Origin: Neckera pumila
Lineage: Eukaryota > Streptophyta > Bryopsida > Hypnales > Neckeraceae
Length of the DNA stretch: 64,000 nucleotides
Reading direction: 5' to 3'
Assembly (NCBI GenBank): GCA_963969595.1
Contig: OZ018417.1
Coordinates: 7,194,501-7,258,500, forward strand
Shown here: one piece after another, positions 24,801 through 35,052 of the stretch
How positions within the stretch are numbered: position 1 is the stretch's first letter
Layout: every line of letters begins with the position of its first letter
Notes under the pieces: generated by a model
What the model saw: the letters and a program-made list of their open reading frames with translations, nothing else
What the model was told of the DNA's origin: nothing
Database searches by the model: none
Translations under genes and position numbers: made by a program

Positions 24801-27800
24801 GACTCACTCATGGCGCAGGATGATGACCTTGCTCATATGGTTGGCAAGATGCTCTTTGTTTGGGAGGGCAACCATCGTCTCATAGCTTGGTACCGCCATA
24901 TTAATAAGTTTCATCCTACGGAGGAGTCCTGGCATATTTCTCCGCGCTGCATTGCCTTGGATGCGCGAAAGAACAGTGGTGTTCTCATGAACGCCATGAA
25001 CGATGTTAACTGGTAAGTTCTGCCCCCTTTTTGGTTTCTTCATGATTTTGTCACCTTCAAATTTTGTTTGCTTTACGCGTGCCAATCTTTTGCATAGGTC
25101 AATTGAAAACGACCACGTCAAGTCTAGCGTGCCAGCAAAACTCCTTCGCATCCGCACTTTTGGTGCCTTGCCTTTGGAGGCATTTGCGGACTTGATTTCC
25201 AAGGACGATTATCAAGCATGTGCTACCGCCAAGTCGAAGGTTTCCACATGGTATCCTCTCACGATGTACGTCTTCGTTTCCTTCCTCTACAAGGTAATCC
25301 TTCATCTATTTGCTTTTCTTATTGGTTGTCACTCTTGCAATTTGCATGGGCTAACATTTCTACTCACCAAAGGGAAATCTCGGCTGCTGCTGATGTTGCC
25401 ACTCTAGCTTACAAGGATGCAATACCAATGAATCAGAGGACTGCTGTGGGTATTTGGAAGGCCATGACCTCAGCAGAAGAGAAGGCTAGAAAGTCTATTT
25501 GTACAAAGAGCTTTGAGAAGTACGTTGCCGTAGCAAACTCGCATCACGAGCCAACATTCTTTGACGAGGTTATCCTCTCCCTTTTCTCTTATTCAATTTT
25601 GTCGCATTCCACTTCAACATTCCTTTTCATATTTTTAACCATGGATCTTGTCTCTAGATTGATCGGCACTTCTCCACCAACACCATCCCCGACATGACAA
25701 TTGAAAAGCTCCATAAGATTGCTACAGCTAACGTCCAACCTCGCTTCAAGACGGCCTGGCTCCGGTGGTGGAATTCCTCCCCTACTATTCGTGGCGGTAA
25801 CAAGTTCCCCTCCATAGTGCCTCTTAAGGAGAAGGTTCTTGACATTTGGCTAAATAAAGCGTCTTTTTGGGCTCAGGTCCATTTTCTAACTACTCTCCCC
25901 TTCTTCAATTTGTTTTGTACCATTTTGACTTTAGAATTCTTACTTTCTACTTGTGGTAATGCAGCTAGAGCATGCTGTGGTAGAGGAATTTGCTTCCATG
26001 GAGTCAAGCTTTACTCGACCCATTCATTGGAATGTCTCCGTGGGTGTATTACGGCCTGCGGAGTTTGTTGATCGCTGGAGGATCTTTCTATTGGACACAG
26101 CCTTTGAGCAGTTCTTTGACGATAATGCAGATCCAAGATTCTTCAAAGCCTCTGACCTAAATGAGTTTGATGGTCGCCAGATTGTACAACGTGTGATTTA
26201 CAGGTTTGCATCCATCTTGCACCTTCTCTTTGCTATTCGTATCCTCTTTCTACTTTTCACTTACTAATCTTTGCCTTATATTTCAGGTACATCTTCCAAG
26301 AGCTTGTTCCCAAGCAAGCTGTTTCTACATCGTTTCTACCACCTTACTTGGAAGACTGGGTGAATTTGGAGTCTACCCAATTCATGTATACGGAGACACA
26401 GGTTGCCAAGTATCTAGATCCCCACCTCAAGGCTTGTGGTTGGTATATTGATTGTTCTAAAGGTTTTATCCCCCTCTCTGAGGTAGCACTTCACTCTTCA
26501 TTGATTGCTACAACTCCGGTGCTTGATCATCCTTCTGACTTGGAGCTTCTACCAACGGAGACGACGGAGAAAGGGAAGGAGAAGGCGACTAAGCCAGTAA
26601 ACGTGTCCAAGGGCAGAAAGGGCAAGTTAGTTGGCACAGCCTCAGGTACCCAACCTTCTCAACCCCGTAGGTCCCTTCGCTCTGCTTCCAAGGGTTCAGT
26701 ACCTCCTTCTTCTGCTCCCGACACTACAGTCGCTGGAAGTCCCTCCGTTGCTCCCTCCTCTGCTCCATCCTTCACCCCTTCCATTGCTCCTGCCGACCCA
26801 GCTCCCGCTCCTTCTCAAAGCGACATCACCATCCCCTCTGAGCCGCGAAAGCGAAAGGCAATTGCACCAGATACTTCAGCCACTTCCTCAGAGAAGCCCT
26901 CTACGCTCACCCTGATTGAAAATGTGGACATGGTGGATGTCATTGAACAGCTTATGAACAACGGGGTTCGCCATTCAGCCTACACTCGCATTCAAGAGTT
27001 CCTAACTAAGGTTTATATACAATTTCTCTTTCCATTGCATTCATTCTTATTTCTAAGATTTAATTTCTCTTATTTCTTCAAGTTTTCACAACGATTTCTC
27101 TGTGTAGGTTGGAGCAGGTCGTATTCGATCCAATGCCAAGGAAAAGGTTCACACGGGCATTGATCTTCTCTTTGCAGATGTGCCCGAGAACTTGCGTGTG
27201 CCACGGATCTCTACCTCCTTAGATGATGTTCCAACTTGGAACAGGCGGTCTACTTCATACTTTGAGGTTCTATTTGCCTTTGCAGATGCCAACCTCCATG
27301 ACAACGGCATTCTTGTCTTCACTCATGCTGCTGATCCTGATATATCGAGGGATATCCACAGCTGGGCACACACTATGAACTTCTACGTGGCTGAAGATTG
27401 GTTTGGCATGAATGACCTGGACCTTCAGTCGCCCATGGTTCCTACCGGAGTAGTAAGTTTTTCTCCCTCTACTCTATCTCAAATTCAATTGAGTTTTGTG
27501 GATTTATGGATACTAACACATTTGAGTTCATTTTTTCAGACTTGCAAGTTCTTCATGAAAGTGTTAGTTCGGGTTAATTCTGTTCTTAAGATACAGAACA
27601 CAGCTTTTGATAAGATGGGTTACAACCTCCAGAGGGATGGTTGGCTCAACAGTTTCACGGATGAGAAGAATCAGGCTATGAGGGAGGATGGCATGCCCTG
27701 GAGAGGTGCTCGTGAGAAACGTCACGAGTTTTATTCCATCCTTTTTTCTGCCCTCACCGACAAGGATGACATTGTGATGGATTGGCAATGTGGTCTAGGT

Positions 27801-28419
27801 TTGTTTTCAACCTCTTTGATTTTCAATCTTCCTCTTCCCACTACTTTATTTTGTTGTATTACAACTTCTCACAATTTGATTCTAAATGATTTAGGTGGTT
27901 CCATTATTGCGTGCCGTGCACTTCAGCGCCATATTGTGGCTCTTGAGGCGGATTTGGACATCTTCGACGCCATCCTCCTCTCCATGCGAGACCCTGACCC
28001 AGAGACTACTTCTCGTCAGGTTGCCCGACCGTGAGGGTCCGTTTTTGCTCCGCCTCCTCAGAAGATGGCAAAGCGCAACTTTGATTTGCTCTGTGCGTAA
28101 GTTTGTTTTTTGCATTTTTCTTTGTTTGTTTGCAATTTCTTCTTCTCCGTTCTTTGTTTCTTTTTCCTACTTATTTATTTATTTTTCTTGACTGTTCAGA
28201 GTTCCAAGGGAGAGTCCGATTCATGTCCTCACTACGGACATGTTTGCAAGTCCTCCTAAGGCATTTGAGCTCCCTTCATATGCTAGTGGAATTGCGCATC
28301 AATTTGCGGAGGCACTATCACCACCCCCTCCTCGTGCACGCAGTTTCAATAAGCGTGTCTTGGATTACATAGATCTAGAGGCGAAGCAAGGCGAGGATAG
28401 TGGTAGTTCTAGCTGTTGA
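21870..28419 (+). pseudogene. ParB-like / beta-class DNA-methyltransferase-like fusion protein of the MULE, one nonsense codon
   Basis: Thirteen exons keep phase throughout: 21870-22229, 22904-23092, 24054-24179, 24438-25012, 25098-25265, 25373-25568, 25658-25876, 25965-26203, 26287-27010, 27108-27452, 27540-27798, 27895-28096, 28200-28419 (1,274 codons including the stop). TGA at 28032-28034 (codon 1180) interrupts it; CGA is the likely ancestor. The N-terminus is basic then acidic. Residues about 275-420 read like a ParB/sulfiredoxin-type domain, with EGNHRLIAW (369-372 the GNHR core) at the place of the ParB G-x-x-R box. A Pro/Ser-rich linker with an RKRK basic patch follows. The C-terminus resembles beta-class N4/N6 amino-methyltransferases: DLLFADVPEN (955-958 at the DPPY position) precedes DWQCGLGG (1128-1135, SAM-binding motif I) and ALQRHIVALEAD. 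DPPY is altered to DVPE, so activity is doubtful. The role is unknown; DNA binding or anti-silencing is inference. The 25265 donor is uncertain. Confidence 0.75.
22471..24010. repeat. Five GC-rich palindromic motifs in introns 1-2 of the MULE second gene
   Basis: Variants of GAACCCCGCGG(T/A)(T/A)CCGC(C/G)GGGTT occur at about 22471-22500, 23256-23283, 23521-23550, 23668-23700 and 23984-24010. Three of the copies, in intron 2, sit in longer degenerate units that also share a GCA(C/G)TTAGGGTTTCAT-like string. They stand out in an otherwise AT-rich intron and are nearly self-complementary. Confidence 0.7.
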
Positions 28420-28690
28420 TGGAGCTTTTTGGATTTCGTGACCTAAATTCCTATGCTTTATATTCATTTGGATTTTATATGAGTTGGGTTTTGGTTATAT
28501 TTACATGTATCCTTGCAAGTCTCCTTGTATTTTTTCTTGGATTTTTGTTTGATTGTAAGCCTCTTTTGATGACGTCAGCCCTAATTGCATATTTAGACTA
28601 CCTAAAACCAATTTTACAAAGTCTTTCATTAGAAATTTAGTGTACCACGCCTTTAAGGTTTTATTTGCTACTAGATTTAATTAGATGTAA

Positions 28691-28865
28691 GAATTCCACA
28701 AAATTGGGGTGCATTTCCTAAAATCTTGAGAAATATTTTTCGAAGATCCACGGTATTGGGGTATCTTTTAAAAAATCTCGTGAAATGTTTTTTGAAATTC
28801 CACAAAATTGGGGTACCCTTTTAACAAATTTGGCTTAAAATAATTCTAGATTCCATGGTAATAGG
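28691..28865 (-). repeat. Right subterminal repeats of the Mutator-like element
   Basis: Three related copies of CCACAAAATTGGGGT or CCACGGTATTGGGGT lie at 28691-28712, 28745-28765 and 28796-28818. ATTCCATGGTAATAGG at 28850-28865 is the inverted counterpart of the left pair at 17005-17136. Confidence 0.7.
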
Positions 28866-28903
28866 CACTCTTTTTGTCAAAATTGATTACAAAAATTTGA
28901 TTC

Positions 28904-28952
28904 TCTGCTTTCCAAACTCTGCTCTCTGCTCTCCGCTCTCCGCTCTCCGCTC
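28904..28952 (-). repeat. Right terminal array of 7-bp GAGCNNN repeats
   Basis: Read on the minus strand, seven heptamers follow each other: GAGCGGA three times, GAGCAGA twice, then GTTTGGA and AAGCAGA. The first unit begins 18 bp from the element tip, as at the left end. Confidence 0.8.
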
Positions 28953-28969
28953 ACACTACTAAGTTTCCC

Positions 28970-28979
28970 GATTAACTCC
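28970..28979. repeat. Right 10-bp target-site duplication
   Basis: GATTAACTCC, identical to 16789-16798. Removing the element and one copy restores an uninterrupted pre-insertion site. Confidence 0.9.
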
Positions 28980-30122
28980 ATGTACCTTTCACTAGAAAAA
29001 ATTGCAGGGCCTCTAAAGGGCGGCCAGTTCTCCTCAGGTTCCCGCACGTTCTTGTAGTCCAACTATGCATGCTAGCATGGCCAAAAATTTTCGATTGTAT
29101 ATAAACCACCACTCGCCGTCCTCCTTGTCGTGTGTTGGGTTCAGAGTTTCCCAGGAAATTGCATGCATTTATATCTTGTGCAACAAATCCCGCACTTTAG
29201 TGCACCTCAGTATGGCAATGCAGGGGCAAGAGAATGTCAGGTCAATGATGACATCATCAGACTTGGCGGGAAACAGGCATGGGAACAATTGTTGGGAGCA
29301 AGGCAATGACCTTTGTCTTACAAAAGGAGGCAGCCCTCTGAAGACCCACTTTTTTTTCTAATGATAGGAGATCCTCCATGCCCATGGATGTTTATGCCAT
29401 TTAAAGGTGACAAAGATGGCCTTTTTTGTGATGAGTAAAATTGAAGTTTTATTCAAAGCAACACAAAATGTGCACAGAAAGAAGCCTTGACATATTAAAA
29501 GGGCATTGGAGAATATTATTGAAAAGAATGGAAGTCAAGTTGCAACAAGTATCGGACATTGTAGGGGTGTTTATCATTCTATGCAACATTTGTCAACTTC
29601 ATGGTAATAAAATTGATGATGAATAGGTGTCTAAGGCACAAACAAAAGTATACGATAGCAAATCACTTAGGGTTTTGGATGCTTACAAGAAAACATATAA
29701 ACATGACATATATATATTGAAATCATTGAATGAGTGCCTTTCCATTCAATGAAGATTTAAACAGAGCATGTGCACTTGTTTGATTAATTTTTCAATACTT
29801 GTCTATTGACAATGAGAAGTTGGAAGTGAAGCAATAGCTCAAGATGCAATAAGCAACTTAATTAGAATAGACAATGATTCAAGAAAAGAACATGAGAACA
29901 AAAAAAAAAGAAGTAGTAAACCAATATCAAACAATGATGCAAGTACATGGGAAAGTTCTACACCAACTTGCAAATAAAAGAAATATATTCAATTGCAAAA
30001 GTTCTTTAGAGTACAAAGAAAAAAGACTTGTAGTTGAAGCATTTCTTGACAACCATGGTAGTGAGTAAGGTTACGTGAACATTGGCGTGAATAAAGTGAT
30101 TTTGATATCTTCAGTAGCTTTT
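28980..30122. other. Non-coding stretch right of the Mutator-like element
   Basis: Only short ORFs without recognisable domains or codon pattern occur. This is the continuation of the sequence that flanked the element before insertion (joining to 16788). Nothing else could be supported. Confidence 0.45.
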
Positions 30123-30126
30123 AACC

Positions 30127-30967
30127 CTAAAGGCCCAAGGCTTTTTCTAACTCACAAACCACCCAAAACTGCCATTTCTAGAGCATTCATCAAAAAAGTT
30201 TGAAAAAATGATTTTTTGGGAATATAACCATAGGATCTTGTAGTTCATTTGTGTGAGAATATTTGGTAAAAATTTCGTGAGGTTTGACCATATAGATTGC
30301 AAGATATTTGCATTCAAAGTCTTTTTTTTTTTTTTTTTTCATTGTGCCTGAAAATTTTAGATGCCTTTGACTGCCGTTTGCTAAAATTTTTTCCACTACA
30401 GACCTCCAATTTAAAAAAATTTCTTATGGGTAAACATATTAGGCATGTGCATGCCAATTTTCAAGGCAATCCAAGACAAGTAAGACATTCACAAAAATTA
30501 GGCAATTAGACAATACATTAGGCCATTTTTGAATCAAATTTTTCCATCACATATTTTTAGATATAGAAAATTTGAACGATGGATTGAAAGATGCACTTAT
30601 ACTTGAGAGGTAGGACAAAAAAAATGGAAAACCTCAAAATCTCTAACTTTTAAAAGCTCCTAAAGCCTAATGTGACCTCCTAATAGGCACAACAGTAGCC
30701 TAACTCTCCTCTCTTGCCACCTTTGCTGCCCCTCAGGAGTTAAAGGCAGATTGCTGAGGGGCAACAATAGAACAAACTGAATTTTTTATTCAAATATTCA
30801 TAACTTCTTGAGAATAAGTCGGATTTTGACAAATTTGTATCCACCCGAAGCTTATGAGAAACTACACGCTCAAAAAAAGTTTGAAAAAATCATATTGAAT
30901 ATGAAGTTTGAACAAGCTTGCCCAAAGTCGCAAGTGTCCCTCGAGGAGACACTTGGGCCTTTAGGGG
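30127..30967. mobile_element. TTAA-flanked MITE, shorter copy (841 bp)
   Basis: CCCTAAAGGCCCAAG opens the element and CTTGGGCCTTTAGGGG closes it, with TTAA at 30123-30126 and 30968-30971. Internal order matches the 4817-6345 copy (an ATAGGATCTT block after about 100 bp, then GATTGCAAGATAT). The subterminal hairpin, arms AAGTGTC and GACACTT at 30932-30954, differs in sequence from the other copies but still pairs. Confidence 0.75.
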
Positions 30968-31362
30968 TTAATCTCTCCATCATTTGTTTGCTACTCTTCC
31001 GCATTTCCTTAAAGCACTGGTCCATCAATTGTTCATATTTTTTTTTCTAATGACTTTTCTAAAGGTACATCACTAACTATGTTAGGACCTTTAACTTTCT
31101 CAAAACATTGTCTTCTTATGAACTACAATGGACATGAGATACAACATTAGTCCTATCATGCATATAATCATACCATTTGCATTTCTTAGATCCGTTGTTT
31201 TTTGACATGCTATATCTTCTTTGTAAGCATTGCAAATGTGGATGCCTACATTTTGGACACTCTTTGGTATCCTTAGAAAAATTAGGGCATACACTCACTA
31301 AAAGAGGTAAAGCCTTGACTAGTTGTTGGCCTATACTTTCAATTACAAAGGTGCTGATAAAA

Positions 31363-33090
31363 AAAAAAATCTTGAACCCTAAACTATTTTGCTATAAAAC
31401 ATTGCCCGGCTCTAAATGCATGCATTGCATATGAAAGGATACACAATTTGAATTCATTGGTATAAGTTTTTTGTAGTTACTATATGAAGAGATACAAACT
31501 ATGATTTAAAATGTCAATGGATAAATTAAAGATGCCTTAAATGAAAAATTAAGCTACAAAATCCTTTGTTTGAGAGACAGAAGAAAATGTCTCCTCCATC
31601 TTGCTTCAAAAATTTACTAGGTAAGTCACCTATTGTTCCATCCATTCACTTCAAGAGAAAGGAACGCTTTAGTATATCCTAGTAGTATAATCCTATAAAT
31701 AATGACCTTTTTAGGAGATTTTTAGTAAAATTTTACTAGAAATACATGTGTTTTCTTGTAAAAATGTGCTCTCAAAAAGGTCATTATTTTAAGACTATAC
31801 TTAAAACATCCCTTTCTCTTGTAGTGATTGATAGCTTCCTTCTTTTTCCACAATGTTATCTTCACCTTCTTCCTAGACACTCTCTTCTTCTTAGTAAGTA
31901 GTGCCAACTCTCCTCTTTCCAATGACAATTGCTTATCTCCAAACGGTTTTGCATCATAGAATTCATAAATTAAAGGTCTAGGCTACATACCAATAGGACC
32001 AAGTAGAAATGGAAATGGTGGAATTACACCACCACCAAAATTGGACACTACCTTGTGTTTCCAACTTGGGAGTTTGAGTTTCCCAAAAGAATCAAACCAT
32101 AATAAAAATGAACTTGGAAGTGAAGTGAAACACCTCGTCAAAGCACAAAGAACCAAACCTAGAAGCATTCTATGAAAGGATTTGCAAGAGTTTCACTTGA
32201 AGACAAAATTCAACCTAAATTTTGGATCTTCCATAAGAAAATCAATATTAATTGGTTGTTCTCAAAGCCATATTGTTCTTATCTCCTTAATGGTACCTAT
32301 TAAAGCAGCGGCAATTGTACTAAAACAAACCACTTGCCACCACTAAAGTTCGATTGCATGTAGTAGTTTATGCTTTTTAGATTGATCCTATAATTATGAA
32401 TGAAAGGTCATAAGATCTGAAGGATCAATTGTTGCGATTATGTACTTGTATTTGACCCATATGGTTTGCAAGAATAGTTTTGACACCATATAAATAAAAA
32501 CTTATAGCATCAATATCTCATCAGGCCTTATGTTTTGATGCATTCCATGAAAATAATACAAGTGTTGCATGGTTACATCAAGCTGTAATGTCTCGGTTTT
32601 TGAATGAAATTATTAGTTTTTAGATGAATGACATGACATTTCATCCAAAATTTAAAAGTATATTGATGTGACTAAATTTGTCACCTTTGTAAAGATCAAA
32701 AGTTCTTTGATCTATTTTAGAAGATTGACACTTTAAAAAAATGACTTGTTATTTTATTAATACAATATCAATCGGCCAATGACTTTCCAAAAGAATGTGA
32801 TGAAAAAGTAGATTTATTCCATTTTAAAACTACATTGGCCCAAAGTTTGAGTCTTCAATTGTCGCATATAACATTTCATTCTAAATATAAGGTCTATGTG
32901 CATATTTTGTTATCCATACCGTCTAGCTTTGGGTCATGAAGCCTATTTTCCGCAATTGGTGTAGAAATGTGAATAAGAATTGTAACTTCAATTATTTGCA
33001 ATTGCTAAAATGGAATGTATCACCTATCTAGTTTCATATCTTTAGCAATCATGTATATATATAGAGAGAGATTTGACTTTGAAATGAAAA
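31363..33090 (+). repeat. Dispersed non-coding repeat, copy 2 (~1.7 kb)
   Basis: Collinear with 2560-4110 (shared ACAATTTGAATTCATTGG, ATCAATTGTTGC, AGAGAGATTTGACTTT strings). It has small insertions relative to copy 1 and no coding capacity. The interval 30972-31362 before it has nothing recognisable. Confidence 0.6.
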
Positions 33091-34980
33091 AATGGTCAAT
33101 TTTCTAAAATGCAAACATTCATGATTTTAGTGGAGTGACAAACTGTTTACATTTATAATATTCTAAAATATGTCATCCATTCATCTAAATACATCTAAAT
33201 ACAAGGGTCACCGGTACGGTTGAAGTAATCTATCAACGATAATTTTTAGATGATGCATTTATCCAATAATCCCTGGAAAAACTCATTTCTAGAAGTATGT
33301 GATTATATGATGTTGGATTCCATTCTACAATATGTAGGGGTCAACACATATTATTTGTTATCCTAAGAATTGGTCTTTTACTTTTTACTTACAATAATCC
33401 ATCCTAGTTAAAGGGGCTTTCTATAAAGATTATGTTACAAAAATATTTCATTAACTTGCAATTGCTATTGTAGAATAAATTAAAATTTGAAGTTGAATCT
33501 AAAATTTTGGTAAGTTTTGGGATCTTTGGTTGATTGTATGATAAGTGACTATTTTGAAGTATTCTTGGGTGAAAATTCATATTAATATTGAAATAGAATT
33601 TTCACAATTGAAAATTTGGGATTGCATGTGGATTTTTTATACTTAGCAACTGCAAAAATGCCTAGGGATTGACCAATTTGAAGTCCAAAACTAATTAGAT
33701 CTTCCCAACACTCTAAAAAGCTATTTTTCACTTATAGCTTGCTATAATATAAAACATTTGATAGAAAAAAAAGTTTGATGCTAATTTGCTTAAAAACTAA
33801 AACTGTTATATAGTGTAATTCCTAAAGCCTTATCATCCCCTTGAGAAACAAAATGAATTCCAAGTATTATTTTTTCTATTTTTTTGAAATTATGAAAACA
33901 AATTAGCTTTATGGGAATACAATTTTTATTTGAATTGATGCTCTAGAAATTTTTTTATGCCACTTTAAGTCCAAAATAGAGTTTATTAGGTAGCAAAAAA
34001 AAGTCAATTAAAGTCAATATACAATTTTGAAGCTTTTTTTGTTTTGTAGAGAAAGTGTTTTTGTCTACATGGAAAGACTTTGATTCATATTATTTGGATT
34101 GGTGATGAGAAAGTTACGGACAATCTTGTTTTGGGGGCAATCAAAACATCTTTTTTAAATTCAACTAATTTATAGAGTTCATTTTGGAATGCAATTTTAA
34201 CATTCAAGAAAAATTATTATGTAGGGATAGTTTTGCTTTCTAGAATAATCTCATGTTTGGGAATTTTTTTTTCAATTCCATCTTAGAGCAATTAGTTTAG
34301 TTTTTCATTCAATATTGAAACTAGTTGACTAATTCTACTTGATAACTTTTTAATGACTGAAAATTAAGTTTTTTTTGGAGATTTTCTTTTGGATTTTCAA
34401 CTAAATTCTTCAACATATAAATCAAAAAATCAAAACCAACATTGAATTTTTTTGAAATAAGAAGATTCAATGTCAAAAAATCTATTCAAGCAAGGTGCTG
34501 GGTACTTCACTAATAATTACTTTAAAAACAACGTGAGGACTACTATAGGGTACATTTTAAATGTTGGAGCTAATTATTTAAATGATATTCAAGTTATTAT
34601 AGCAACATTTTTTTGAAGCATAATGTATTACAACTACTATATAGTACATAATAAGATAATAATGATGCATAGTACATAATTGTAAATCTTTCTAAGGGAT
34701 AGTCTAAAAGAGAGAGGAAGAACCTGCATAAAGAGCTTCCATTTTCCATCTCCAAACAGACAAAGTAATGAACAACGTCTCACTTTGGATTGTTATTTGT
34801 TCGTTTGCTCCCACTATTGGAGTCAAATTTGTGTAAGACGTTTCAAATTTGCGTTCCATAAATCAAGTTTAGCCAATATATAATCTTTCTTGTAAAGTTT
34901 TTAATTTTTGTGGTAATTTCTCCCATTGTACATGTCTGGTTCATTTTTATGAATTGTTTGATATATGATGTCTATATATG
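33091..34980. other. AT-rich non-coding stretch
   Basis: No supportable gene, RNA or defined repeat. Many stop codons in all frames. Confidence 0.5.
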
Positions 34981-35052
34981 TACTAAAGATAAAGAGTTAT
35001 GAGTTACTAAAGATAAAGAGTTATGAGTTACTAAAGATAAAGAGTTATGAGT
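34981..35052 (+). repeat. 24-bp tandem repeat, three copies
   Basis: The unit TACTAAAGATAAAGAGTTATGAGT is present three times without a mismatch (units start at 34981, 35005 and 35029). Perfect identity implies a recent expansion. Confidence 0.9.

Larger units (their letters stand above)
16799..28969. mobile_element. Complete two-gene Mutator-like element (12,171 bp)
   Basis: The element is bounded by identical 10-bp direct repeats and by imperfect inverted termini in which TGTGAGCGG begins 15-17 bp from each tip. The first GAGC heptamer starts exactly 18 bp from the tip at both ends. Inside are subterminal repeats, a minus-strand MULE transposase gene (17466-21145) and a plus-strand ParB/methyltransferase-like gene (21870-28419). 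The two genes are divergent, with their 3' ends facing the termini; this is opposite to the convergent arrangement of maize MuDR. The perfect duplication suggests a fairly recent insertion, while one nonsense codon in each gene suggests this copy can no longer move by itself. Confidence 0.9.

Noticed and set aside
28020..28064. A 42-nt intron (GTTGCC...CCTCAG) that would remove the TGA in the methyltransferase-like gene
   Set aside because: It is shorter than functional plant introns, and the frame continues sensibly through the stop when read as a single substituted codon.
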